Below, piece after piece: positions 43,752 to 50,748 of a stretch of 64,000 bases of DNA. The notes beneath the pieces are model-generated. The model searched no databases. It was given only the letters and a program-made list of their open reading frames with translations, and was not told the DNA's origin. Both the position numbers and the translations under genes were made by a program. Each line of letters opens with the position of its first letter. Position 1 is the first letter of the stretch. Source of the DNA: Streptomyces sp. 2131.1. GTDB lineage: Bacteria > Actinomycetota > Actinomycetes > Streptomycetales > Streptomycetaceae. The stretch is taken from positions 3,286,001-3,350,000 of the forward strand of contig NZ_FNSY01000001.1 of NCBI RefSeq assembly GCF_900105515.1. Reading direction: 5' to 3'.

Positions 43752-43828
43752 CCTGCCCGGGCCGGGGCGCGCGGCGTCGTCCCGTAACGGATTTCGGCGT
43801 ACGGCCAACATGGTCTAAGCTCTCTCTC

Positions 43829-43916
43829 GGTAGCGTGTCCGAGCGGCCGAAGGAGCTCGCCTCGAAAGCGAGTGTGGGGAAACTCACCGAGGGTTCAAAT
43901 CCCTCCGCTACCGCCA
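43829..43916 (+). tRNA. tRNA-Ser (CGA)
   Basis: Acceptor GGTAGCG/CGCTACC, long variable arm, anticodon loop CTCGAAA (CGA), T-loop TTCAAATC. Discriminator G at 43913 and encoded CCA (43914-43916). Reads TCG codons. Confidence 0.95.
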
Positions 43917-43921
43917 GCGAG

Positions 43922-43961
43922 AACCGCCCCCGAACCGTGTGAACGGCTCGGGGGCGGTTTT
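43922..43961 (+). terminator. terminator of tRNA-Ser(CGA)
   Basis: AACCGCCCCCGA (43922-43933) / TCGGGGGCGGTT (43948-43959), then TTTT. Confidence 0.88.
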
Positions 43962-44081
43962 GCGTGTGCCCCGCCGGTTGGTCAAGGGGACGGGCGCTGG
44001 GGGATCATTCGGGGGCGGGACGCCCTCCGGGGCCGGCTCCGCCGCCGCCCGGGTAGCCGAGAGAAGAAAGCACTGGCCGTG

Positions 44082-44744
44082 ATGCAGATCGTGCGAGGCA
44101 AGAAGCTCGAAAAGGCCGCCGAGGGGGAATTCGAGCAGCTCGTCGGGGAAAGGTCCCGGGTCGTCGTCGACGTCGGTACGGGTGACGCCAGGGCTTCCTA
44201 CCGCATTGCCAAGGAGAATCCGGACTGGCTGGTCGTGGGCGTGGACCCGGCCTGGCAGCGGATGACGCAGACGAGCATTCGCGCCCGCCGCAAACCCGCC
44301 AAGGGCGGCGTACCGAATCTGCTGCTCGTGAATTCCGCGATCGAGAACGCGCCGCAGGAGCTTCTGGGCGCCGCCGACGAATTGCTGGTCCTGATGCCGT
44401 GGGGGAAATTGCTGCACGGTCTCGTGCGCGGCGACGAGGACATCTGGAACGGGCTGCGGGCCGTCGCCAAGCCGAATGCGCCGCTCACCGCGACGGTCGG
44501 CACCAGCATTTGGCGGGAGCCCGTTCCGCGGGACATCCAGGGCCTTCCGGAGCTGACCCCTTCGTACGTCGAAGAGGTGCTCACCGGAAAGGCGCTCGCC
44601 GCCGGCTGGAGGATCACCGGCTTCCAACTCGCCAAGGCGCAGGACACGGCCGCCGTCTCGTCGTCGTGGGCGCGGCGGCTGGACTCGGACAGCACCGAGA
44701 TCATCGCCACGCTGACGGCGGTCACCGCCGAGCCGGAGCAGTAG
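44082..44744 (+). CDS. KamB/NpmA-like 16S rRNA (adenine1408-N1) methyltransferase
   Basis: A 220-residue SAM-dependent methyltransferase. Motif I is VVVDVGTGDARASYRIA. VLMPWGKLLHGLV and SSSWARRLDSD match the two regions carrying the tryptophans that clamp A1408 in KamB/NpmA, and overall pattern and length agree with KamB as I remember it. Family role: methylating A1408 in the decoding site, giving kanamycin/apramycin-type resistance, though some homologues lack that activity. ATG 44082 (GTG 44079 adjacent) after GAGAAG. Codon use has more A/T third bases (ATT, AAT, GAA, AAA) than its neighbours, suggesting later arrival. Confidence 0.78.
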   Translation: MQIVRGKKLEKAAEGEFEQLVGERSRVVVDVGTGDARASYRIAKENPDWLVVGVDPAWQRMTQTSIRARRKPAKGGVPNLLLVNSAIENAPQELLGAADELLVLMPWGKLLHGLVRGDEDIWNGLRAVAKPNAPLTATVGTSIWREPVPRDIQGLPELTPSYVEEVLTGKALAAGWRITGFQLAKAQDTAAVSSSWARRLDSDSTEIIATLTAVTAEPEQ

Positions 44745-44774
44745 GCCGGGTCGGTCCGCCGGTCAGCCCGTCAG

Positions 44775-45269
44775 TCAGCCCGTCGGGAACTGCCGGCAGT
44801 ACTCGTACATGGCCATGGCGCCCGCGGTGGCGACGTTGTAGCTGTGCGGGGAGCCCCAGACCGGGATCTCCACGCACTCGTCGACGCACGCGAGCTCGTC
44901 CTCCTTCAGGCCGGTCCGCTCGTTCCCGAGGACGATGACCGACTTACGGGGGAAGCTGATCTCGTGCAGGCTCTTCGAATTGGTGGCCTGTTCGAGCGCG
45001 ATAATGGTGTAGCCGTCCTCGCGCATCTTCTTCAGCACCGGCGGAAGGCTCCGCCGCATTTCGATCTCGACGTTCTCGGCGCCGTCCCGCGCGATCTTCG
45101 GGTCGAGTTTCACATTGCCGCAGGCGATGATCCGCTCGACGCCGCAGCACCCCGCCGTCCGCACCACGCTCGACAGATTCACGCGGCTGCGGAACGCCGA
45201 GCACGCGATGACGAGCTCACGATTACGGAGCAAAGGGGTGCCCGGCTTATGGCGGAGGTGTTCGAACAT
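44775..45269 (-). CDS. SpoU/TrmH-family RNA 2'-O-methyltransferase
   Basis: A 164-residue SPOUT enzyme lacking extra substrate-binding domains. Trefoil-knot motifs: NLSSVVRTAGCCGVERII (motif 1), VIVLGNERTGLKEDEL (motif 2), VEIPVWGSPHSYNVATAGAM (motif 3). The target (tRNA or rRNA) cannot be read from sequence. Like the convergent KamB-like gene, it uses more A/T-ending codons than average. Confidence 0.88.
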   Translation of the reverse strand: MFEHLRHKPGTPLLRNRELVIACSAFRSRVNLSSVVRTAGCCGVERIIACGNVKLDPKIARDGAENVEIEMRRSLPPVLKKMREDGYTIIALEQATNSKSLHEISFPRKSVIVLGNERTGLKEDELACVDECVEIPVWGSPHSYNVATAGAMAMYEYCRQFPTG

Positions 45270-45367
45270 GCCGGAAGTCTACTGGGCCTCCGCCGGCCGA
45301 CTCCGCGTACGGGAGTGCGGACTACGATGACCGGTCGGGACAACCCACCTAGGGCCTGGAGAAGGCA

Positions 45368-46537
45368 ATGAAGATCCACGCCAGGGGCCACGAGAACGTC
45401 CGCGCGACCCATGCCAAGACCCTGGAGATCACCGGCGAGCGGGACATCACGGCCCGGGCGACCTGCGTCGTCGGGGTGGGCGCCGCCTTCGACGCGGAGG
45501 GTCTGGCCCTCCTGCGCGGCCCGGTCGCCGTCCGCCTCTCGGCCGGACCGCACGTCGCGACCGGCACCGCCGTGGTCAACCCGCACCACGAGGTCACCGA
45601 CCGGCTCGTGCTCCGGCGCAGCGAGCACGCCTCGCCCGACACCTTCGCCTTCCGCAGCACCCTCGTGGCGAGCGACCTCGACCCGGACTTCGCGGCCGCG
45701 CTGGCCGATCCGGCGAACGAGGTGACGCTGACGCTCACCGAGACCGGGCCGCGCCGGCCGCTCGTGCTGGTGCACCGCCGGGACCTGCCGGAGCCCACGG
45801 GGCGCCCGGGGCTGCTGTGGCGCGAGGCGGACGCCTCGGTGGACCTGGACGCGGCGCGCGTCCCGGCCGAGGCGCGCACGGCCCTCGCGGACGGCGGTGT
45901 GATCGCCGCGTCCGTCTCCGGGCCGCTGGAGGGCGTCTCACAGGCGGCCGGGGCGTGGCTGGCCGAGGCAGCTGGTCAGGGGGCCCGGTTCGAGGTGCGG
46001 GGCGACGCGACCGGGACCGTGCCGGCGCTGCTCGCGGCGGGCCTGCCGGTCGCTCCGGCGGTCCACCTCGGCCGGACCGACCGCCGCTCGCTCGCCGCCC
46101 CGCCGCACGCCGAGCTGCTGCGCACGGCGTCGGTCCCCGTGGTGTTCCGGGCGCCCGCCGCCGATCTCGGCGTGCTGGCGGAGGTGCTGGCCGGGTCCTT
46201 CGAGGAACGCCGGATCGCCGTGCCGGACGGGGACGCGGATCTCGGGCACGGGGTGAGTTGGCTGCCGCTGCCCGAGGCGGTCGCCGCCGTCGGGGGCGAG
46301 GAGGAGCGCGTGTTCGTGCTGGCGCCCCCGGAGCGCGGCGCGTGGAACGTGGACCTGCGCCCACTGCTGCCGCTGCTGGTGGAACAGGGGGTCACCGCGC
46401 GGACCCTGAGCACGGTGCTGCGCCCGTTCGGGATCAGCCGGCGGGACCTCTACGACGCGCTGGGCGATGCGCCGGGCACGCGGGAGAAGGGCACGCGGGA
46501 GCAGGGCGCGCGCGACAAGGGGCGCGGGGAGAAGTAG
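45368..46537 (+). CDS. DUF371 protein with a possible degenerate tetrapyrrole-methylase-like region
   Basis: A 389-residue soluble protein. Residues 1 to about 130 match DUF371 (MKIHARGHENVRATHAKTLE...RATCVVGVGAAF), a family best known from archaea. The rest (about 165-360) has the hydrophobic rhythm of the RsmI/tetrapyrrole methylase fold (GVIAASVSGPLEGVSQAAG, ALLAAGLPVAP, VPVVFRAPAADLGVLAEVL), but the SAM-site residues are not clear. The last 30 residues are low-complexity Lys/Glu/Arg/Gly. Function unknown. Confidence 0.7.
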   Translation: MKIHARGHENVRATHAKTLEITGERDITARATCVVGVGAAFDAEGLALLRGPVAVRLSAGPHVATGTAVVNPHHEVTDRLVLRRSEHASPDTFAFRSTLVASDLDPDFAAALADPANEVTLTLTETGPRRPLVLVHRRDLPEPTGRPGLLWREADASVDLDAARVPAEARTALADGGVIAASVSGPLEGVSQAAGAWLAEAAGQGARFEVRGDATGTVPALLAAGLPVAPAVHLGRTDRRSLAAPPHAELLRTASVPVVFRAPAADLGVLAEVLAGSFEERRIAVPDGDADLGHGVSWLPLPEAVAAVGGEEERVFVLAPPERGAWNVDLRPLLPLLVEQGVTARTLSTVLRPFGISRRDLYDALGDAPGTREKGTREQGARDKGRGEK

Positions 46538-46541
46538 AGGA

Positions 46542-46579
46542 GGGGGAAGCGGCATCGGGGGGGATGTGCCGCTTCCCCC
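46542..46579 (+). terminator. terminator of the DUF371 gene
   Basis: GGGGGAAGCGGCA (46542-46554) / TGCCGCTTCCCCC (46567-46579), starting 4 bases after the stop codon. Confidence 0.8.
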
Positions 46580-46715
46580 GGGTACGGGGCCTGCCGCTCC
46601 TTGCCGAGGTCGGGGGAGGCCTCGGCATGGGTCCCCGGCAGGGTTCCCGTTCCCGGCCCCTCGGAGTCCGAGGGGCTCACCTTCCATGGTGCCTCGCCGG
46701 AGGGCGCGTACGGGC

Positions 46716-46749
46716 GGACCAACGGCCCCGACGCGCGGGTCGTTGGTCC
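46716..46749. repeat. long imperfect hairpin
   Basis: GGACCAACG (46716-46724) / CGTTGGTCC (46741-46749) with an inner CCCG/CGGG. It lies in the 340-base gap before the next gene, which otherwise shows only GC-rich filler and a further inverted pair of CCGGCAGGG-type segments near 46632 and 46750. Confidence 0.55.
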
Positions 46750-46878
46750 CTGCCGGGACTCCCCCGGGACACGGCACGTGACGGAAACGGCAGCAGGATA
46801 CGAGCACGTGTGTGGATAGACTCGCCCGACCGCACAGGGGATCGAAACCTCAGGGGATCGAAGGGGAGTCAGGGGCCG

Positions 46879-47043
46879 ATGGTGCAAGCGAAGAAGATAG
46901 CTCTCTACTTGATAGTCGTCTTCGTGCTCTACACGATCATCAACTCCCCCGCCCGGGCCGCGGACCTGGTGCAAGTAGGGTTCGAGGGCATAGCGAGCGC
47001 CGCGCAGAGCGTCGGCGACTTCATGTCCGAGCTCGTCAACTAG
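46879..47043 (+). CDS. small single-helix membrane protein
   Basis: 54 residues: MVQAKKIALYLIVVFVLYTI begins a lysine-anchored transmembrane helix; the outside part (ADLVQVGFEGIASAAQSVGD) is amphipathic. Conserved in streptomycetes as far as I recall, function unknown. ATG 46879 after AGGGG. It lies 10 bases before the Dabb gene and is likely cotranscribed. Confidence 0.75.
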   Translation: MVQAKKIALYLIVVFVLYTIINSPARAADLVQVGFEGIASAAQSVGDFMSELVN

Positions 47044-47053
47044 GAGTACCGCC

Positions 47054-47347
47054 GTGATCCGCCATCTGGTCCTCTTCAAGCTGAACGACGGCGTCGAGCG
47101 GGACGATCCGCGGGTCGTCGCGGGCGCCGAGGCGTTCCGGGCGCTGGAGGGGAAGGTCCCGGAGCTGGAGTTCTGGGAGTGCGCCTGGAACATCACCGAC
47201 CGGCCGATCGCGTACGACTTCGCCATCAACTCCGCGGTCGCCGATGAGGCCGCGCTGAAGCGGTACATCGAGCACCCGGACCATCAGGCGGCCGCCGGTC
47301 AGTGGCGTGAGTTCGCCACCTGGGTGATCGCCGACTACCCGTTCTGA
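47054..47347 (+). CDS. Dabb-family (stress-responsive alpha/beta barrel) protein
   Basis: A 97-residue ferredoxin-like alpha/beta barrel. The family signature VIRHLVLFKLNDG starts it; the C-terminus has HPDHQAAAGQWREFATWVIADY. GTG 47054 with TAGGAG upstream. Members dimerise; some are monooxygenases or cyclases, but the role here is unknown. Confidence 0.88.
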   Translation: MIRHLVLFKLNDGVERDDPRVVAGAEAFRALEGKVPELEFWECAWNITDRPIAYDFAINSAVADEAALKRYIEHPDHQAAAGQWREFATWVIADYPF

Positions 47348-47362
47348 CGCCTTCGGCCCTGC

Positions 47363-47395
47363 GAGCCCCTCACCACGCCGGTGAGGGGCTTTTCT
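47363..47395 (+). terminator. terminator of the Dabb unit
   Basis: AGCCCCTCACC (47363-47373) / GGTGAGGGGCT (47379-47389), 5-base loop, followed by TTTTCTTTG. Confidence 0.88.
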
Positions 47396-47480
47396 TTGTT
47401 CCGGGACCCGGTGGGACGCCCGGCGGACGGTTTAAACCCGGTCGAGGTCAACACGGCGCTATGGGGTGCTTGCACATAGT

Positions 47481-47505
47481 GGTCATGTCTTGTGATGCTA
47501 TGACC
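47481..47505. promoter_or_regulatory. inverted repeat upstream of sigF
   Basis: GGTCAT (47481-47486) / ATGACC (47500-47505), overlapped by CATAG (47475-47479) / CTATG (47498-47502). It lies about 70-100 bases before the sigF start, in an unusually AT-rich patch. Operator candidate. Confidence 0.4.
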
Positions 47506-47573
47506 GCTTTTGACGGATGGATTGACCGAAGTTGACCGCGTACCGAAGTTGACCGCGAAGGGGTGGCGTCACC

Positions 47574-48464
47574 GTGCCGGCCAGTACAGCGCCTCAAGTG
47601 CCTCCCCAGGTCCACCAGGCGGCACCGGCCGCCCCCGCGCCGGGCCAGTTGCAGACGACGGTCCACGAGACCCCCGACGAGACGGTCGCGCCGGCCAGGA
47701 CGCGGGCGGCCGACACCAGGGCGCTGACCCAGGTGCTGTTCGGGCAGCTGAAGAACCTGGAGCCGGGCACCGCGGAGCACCACCGGGTCCGCACCGCGCT
47801 GATCGAGGCGAACCTGCCCCTCGTGCGGTACGCCGCCGCGCGGTTCCGCAGCCGCAATGAGCCGATGGAGGACGTCGTCCAGGTCGGCACCATCGGACTG
47901 ATCAACGCGATCGACCGCTTCGATCCCGAACGGGGCGTCCAGTTCCCGACGTTCGCGATGCCCACCGTCGTCGGCGAGATCAAGCGGTACTTCCGGGACA
48001 ACGTGCGCACCGTCCACGTACCCCGCCGGCTGCACGAGCTCTGGGTGCAGGTCACCGGCGCCACCGAGGACCTGACGACCGCGCACGGGCGCTCCCCCAC
48101 CACCGCGGAGATCGCCGAGCGGCTGAAGATCTCCGAGGACGAGGTGCTGGCCTGCATCGAGGCCGGCCGCTCGTACCACGCCACCTCGCTGGAGGCCGCC
48201 CAGGAGGGCGACGGACTGCCCGGGCTGCTCGACCGGCTCGGCTACGAGGACCCGGCGCTGGCGGGGGTGGAGCACCGGGACCTGGTCCGGCACCTCCTCG
48301 TACAACTGCCCGAGCGGGAGCAGCGGATCCTGCTGCTGCGGTACTACAGCAACCTGACGCAGTCCCAGATCAGTGCCGAGCTGGGAGTCTCGCAGATGCA
48401 TGTGTCAAGGCTCCTGGCCCGAAGTTTCGCCAGACTCCGATCCGCAAACAGGATCGAGGCGTAA
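47574..48464 (+). CDS. sigF: SigB-family RNA polymerase sigma factor SigF
   Basis: A 296-residue group 3 sigma factor. Region 2 ([37 protein letters not shown]) binds core and -10; region 3 ([20 protein letters not shown]); region 4 HTH ([23 protein letters not shown]). The N-terminal 50 residues are Pro/Ala/Gln-rich, as in Streptomyces SigF, which acts in late spore maturation. GTG 47574. A near-paralogue, sigN, follows 234 bases downstream; no anti-sigma gene is adjacent. Confidence 0.92.
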   Translation: MPASTAPQVPPQVHQAAPAAPAPGQLQTTVHETPDETVAPARTRAADTRALTQVLFGQLKNLEPGTAEHHRVRTALIEANLPLVRYAAARFRSRNEPMEDVVQVGTIGLINAIDRFDPERGVQFPTFAMPTVVGEIKRYFRDNVRTVHVPRRLHELWVQVTGATEDLTTAHGRSPTTAEIAERLKISEDEVLACIEAGRSYHATSLEAAQEGDGLPGLLDRLGYEDPALAGVEHRDLVRHLLVQLPEREQRILLLRYYSNLTQSQISAELGVSQMHVSRLLARSFARLRSANRIEA

Positions 48465-48546
48465 CCGAAACGGGTAGACCGTTCCCGAGGCGTTTCCCGG
48501 GGTCCAAAAGCCCCACACCCCTTGTTAACTGCGCAGACTCCCCCTG

Positions 48547-48562
48547 GACTTGTCGACAAGTC
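48547..48562. promoter_or_regulatory. 16-bp perfect palindrome between sigF and sigN
   Basis: GACTTGTCGACAAGTC, about 140 bases upstream of the sigN start and 83 bases after the sigF stop. A likely operator for a dimeric regulator; no terminator hairpin accompanies it. Confidence 0.5.
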
Positions 48563-48698
48563 ACTACAGCGTGTTGCCGACATGTGACATTCTGCGGGAA
48601 GTGAGTTTGCCGCAGTCCCCGCTCCGGTATTCAGGTGGAGGCTGCGTTCCTCCGATGGTCGTGGCCACCGCGACCGTCCGCGACCTCAAGGGGGTGGC

Positions 48699-49565
48699 AT
48701 GTCCGTAGAACAGGGCAGCTCGAAGGTGCTCACGCTCACCAAGAGCGAACCCGCACCCGTTGCGCTCACCAGCTCGCCGGAAGCCATCGACACCCGCACG
48801 CTCTCCCGCTCCCTGTTCCTGCGGCTCGCCGCGCTGGGGCCGGCGCCGGGGCCCGGCGGCACCGACAGCCCGGAGCGTGCCTATGTGCGGGACACGCTCA
48901 TCGAGCTCAACCTGCCGCTCGTGCGGTACGCCGCCGCGCGCTTCCGCAGCCGCAACGAGCCGATGGAGGACATCGTCCAGGTCGGCACGATCGGCCTGAT
49001 CAAGGCGATCGACCGCTTCGACTGCGAACGGGGCGTCGAGTTCCCGACGTTCGCGATGCCCACCGTCGTCGGCGAGATCAAGCGGTTCTTCCGCGACACC
49101 TCGTGGTCGGTACGGGTGCCGCGCCGGCTCCAGGAGCTGCGGCTCGCCCTGACGCGGACCAGCGACGAGCTCGCGCAGAAGCTCGACCGCTCGCCGACGG
49201 TGCCTGAGCTGGCCAAGGCGCTCGGGGTCTCCGAGGAGGAGGTCGTGGACGGCCTGGCCGTGGGCAACGCCTACACCGCCTCCTCGCTGGACTCGCCCGC
49301 CCCCGAGGACGACGGCGGCGAGGGCTCGCTGGCGGACCGGCTCGGTTACGAGGACACGGCGCTGGAGGGCGTCGAGTACCGCGAGTCCCTCAAGCCGCTG
49401 CTGGCCAAACTCCCGCCGCGCGAACGGCAGATCATCATGCTGCGGTTCTTCGCCAACATGACGCAGTCCCAGATCGGCGAGGAGGTCGGCATCTCGCAGA
49501 TGCACGTCTCACGCCTGCTGACCCGCACGCTCGCCCAGCTCCGGGAAGGGCTCATCGCGGACTGA
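48699..49565 (+). CDS. sigN: SigB-family RNA polymerase sigma factor SigN
   Basis: A 288-residue paralogue of the upstream SigF. Regions 2 and 4 are nearly the same ([56 protein letters not shown]), while the N-terminus and linker differ. ATG 48699 with AAGGGGGTGG upstream. In S. coelicolor the sigF neighbour is sigN, active in the subapical stem of sporulating aerial hyphae; the symbol is given by this synteny. Confidence 0.88.
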   Translation: MSVEQGSSKVLTLTKSEPAPVALTSSPEAIDTRTLSRSLFLRLAALGPAPGPGGTDSPERAYVRDTLIELNLPLVRYAAARFRSRNEPMEDIVQVGTIGLIKAIDRFDCERGVEFPTFAMPTVVGEIKRFFRDTSWSVRVPRRLQELRLALTRTSDELAQKLDRSPTVPELAKALGVSEEEVVDGLAVGNAYTASSLDSPAPEDDGGEGSLADRLGYEDTALEGVEYRESLKPLLAKLPPRERQIIMLRFFANMTQSQIGEEVGISQMHVSRLLTRTLAQLREGLIAD

Positions 49566-49742
49566 AGCCCCTCGGGCCCCGCGGGCCGCCGAGGCACCGC
49601 CTCGGCGGCCGTGCCGCGTTCCGGGGCGGGGACGCTCGCGCGGACGGGCCCGGAACCGACGGCGCCGCCGCTCGCGCGGGTCGGCGCGGGCGGCGGCGCA
49701 TGAGGGGTGGGCGCGGCCCGGAACGGGACGCGGAGCGGAAGG

Positions 49743-49955
49743 TCAGCCGAGCGCGAGCCAGGCGACCGCGCCGAGCACGACGACGACCGCGACGATTCCG
49801 GCGATCAGGCCGGTCCTCGGGCCGGAGGAGACGGCTGCGGGCTGCTGCGCGCGCTGCGGCTCGCCCTCGTCGACGAAGGCGCGGAACATCTGGGTGCTGC
49901 CGGCCGGGTCGTAGGAACCCTCGGGACCCTGCGGTGCGTGGGGATTGTGTGCCAT
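49743..49955 (-). CDS. small tail-anchored membrane protein
   Basis: 70 residues. The polar N-terminal part (MAHNPHAPQGPEGSYDPAGS) includes TQMFRAFVDEGE, followed by one C-terminal membrane helix (LIAGIVAVVVVLGAVAWLAL). No known domain. ATG 49955 with AGGGTCC-poor leader. Convergent with sigN. Confidence 0.7.
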   Translation of the reverse strand: MAHNPHAPQGPEGSYDPAGSTQMFRAFVDEGEPQRAQQPAAVSSGPRTGLIAGIVAVVVVLGAVAWLALG

Positions 49956-50130
49956 GTCGCAGGACCCTAGCGAACTCGGGCGAACGGCCCAACCCCCGGG
50001 CGCCGCCTCCCGATCCCCCGCCCGTGTGTCACGAACCACACCGGACCCTCCCCTACCGCAGACCCTGCGGGTTTGACCAGCGCCCTACGCAGCCTTTTGC
50101 GTTCCTTTACTCCCGCAAGCCCCTTTTCGT

Positions 50131-50173
50131 TTGCCTGCAGCAACCAACGGCTTCTATGGTTGCCCTAAGCAAC
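50131..50173 (+). promoter_or_regulatory. marR promoter flanked by two TTGC-N5-GCAA operators
   Basis: Promoter: TTGCCT (50131-50136), 18-base spacer, TATGGT (50155-50160). Inverted repeats TTGC-CTGCA-GCAA (50131-50143) and GTTGC-CCTAA-GCAAC (50159-50173) cover the -35 and the start region, 29 bases centre to centre. The layout fits autorepression by the MarR product. Confidence 0.65.
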
Positions 50174-50176
50174 AAG

Positions 50177-50725
50177 ATGACCGGTGAGATGTCTGGGGGT
50201 CCCGTGGCCGCACGGAGTCAGTACGAAGAACTGGCCCGGCAGCTGAGCGCCATCGGGGCCGTCAAGAGGGGTCTCGCCCGCATCCTCCCCGCCGAGTGCC
50301 CGGGCGGCTCCGCCGCCGTGCTGACTCTGCTGAGCCGGCACGGCGAGATGCGGATCAGCCGGCTGGCCGAGCTCCTCGCGGTCGACATGTCGGTGACCAG
50401 CCGGCACGTCGCCCACGTAGCGGAACGGGGCTGGATCGAACGGTTCCCGGACCCGGCGGACAAGCGCTCCCGCATCCTGCGGCTGACCCCCGCGGGGGAA
50501 GGGGTGCTCGACGACCTCTACCGCCGGTCGACCGAGATGTTCGCCTGCCATCTGCAGGACTGGTCCGACGACGAGGTCGGACAGCTCAACACGTTGCTGG
50601 CCCGGCTGCGCGACAGCTTCTCCTGTCGCGGCACCGGAGGGTGCGCTGCCGGAAAGCACAGCGGCGAGTGCCGCTCCCGGCAGGCCGGCACCGACCACGA
50701 CTCGTACACCCGTACACCCGTGTAA
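50177..50725 (+). CDS. MarR-family transcriptional regulator
   Basis: 182 residues (starts at 50189 or GTG 50204 are also possible; the last has GGGGGT before it). Winged HTH: MRISRLAELLAVDMSVTSRHVAHV, wing RFPDPADKRSRILRLTPAG. A C-terminal tail with three cysteines (SCRGTGGC, GEC) could be redox- or metal-sensitive, inference. It lies 23 bases upstream of the MFS gene on the same strand and probably controls the operon. Confidence 0.88.
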   Translation: MTGEMSGGPVAARSQYEELARQLSAIGAVKRGLARILPAECPGGSAAVLTLLSRHGEMRISRLAELLAVDMSVTSRHVAHVAERGWIERFPDPADKRSRILRLTPAGEGVLDDLYRRSTEMFACHLQDWSDDEVGQLNTLLARLRDSFSCRGTGGCAAGKHSGECRSRQAGTDHDSYTRTPV

Positions 50726-50748
50726 AAGAAGCAAAGACAAGGACTTAA

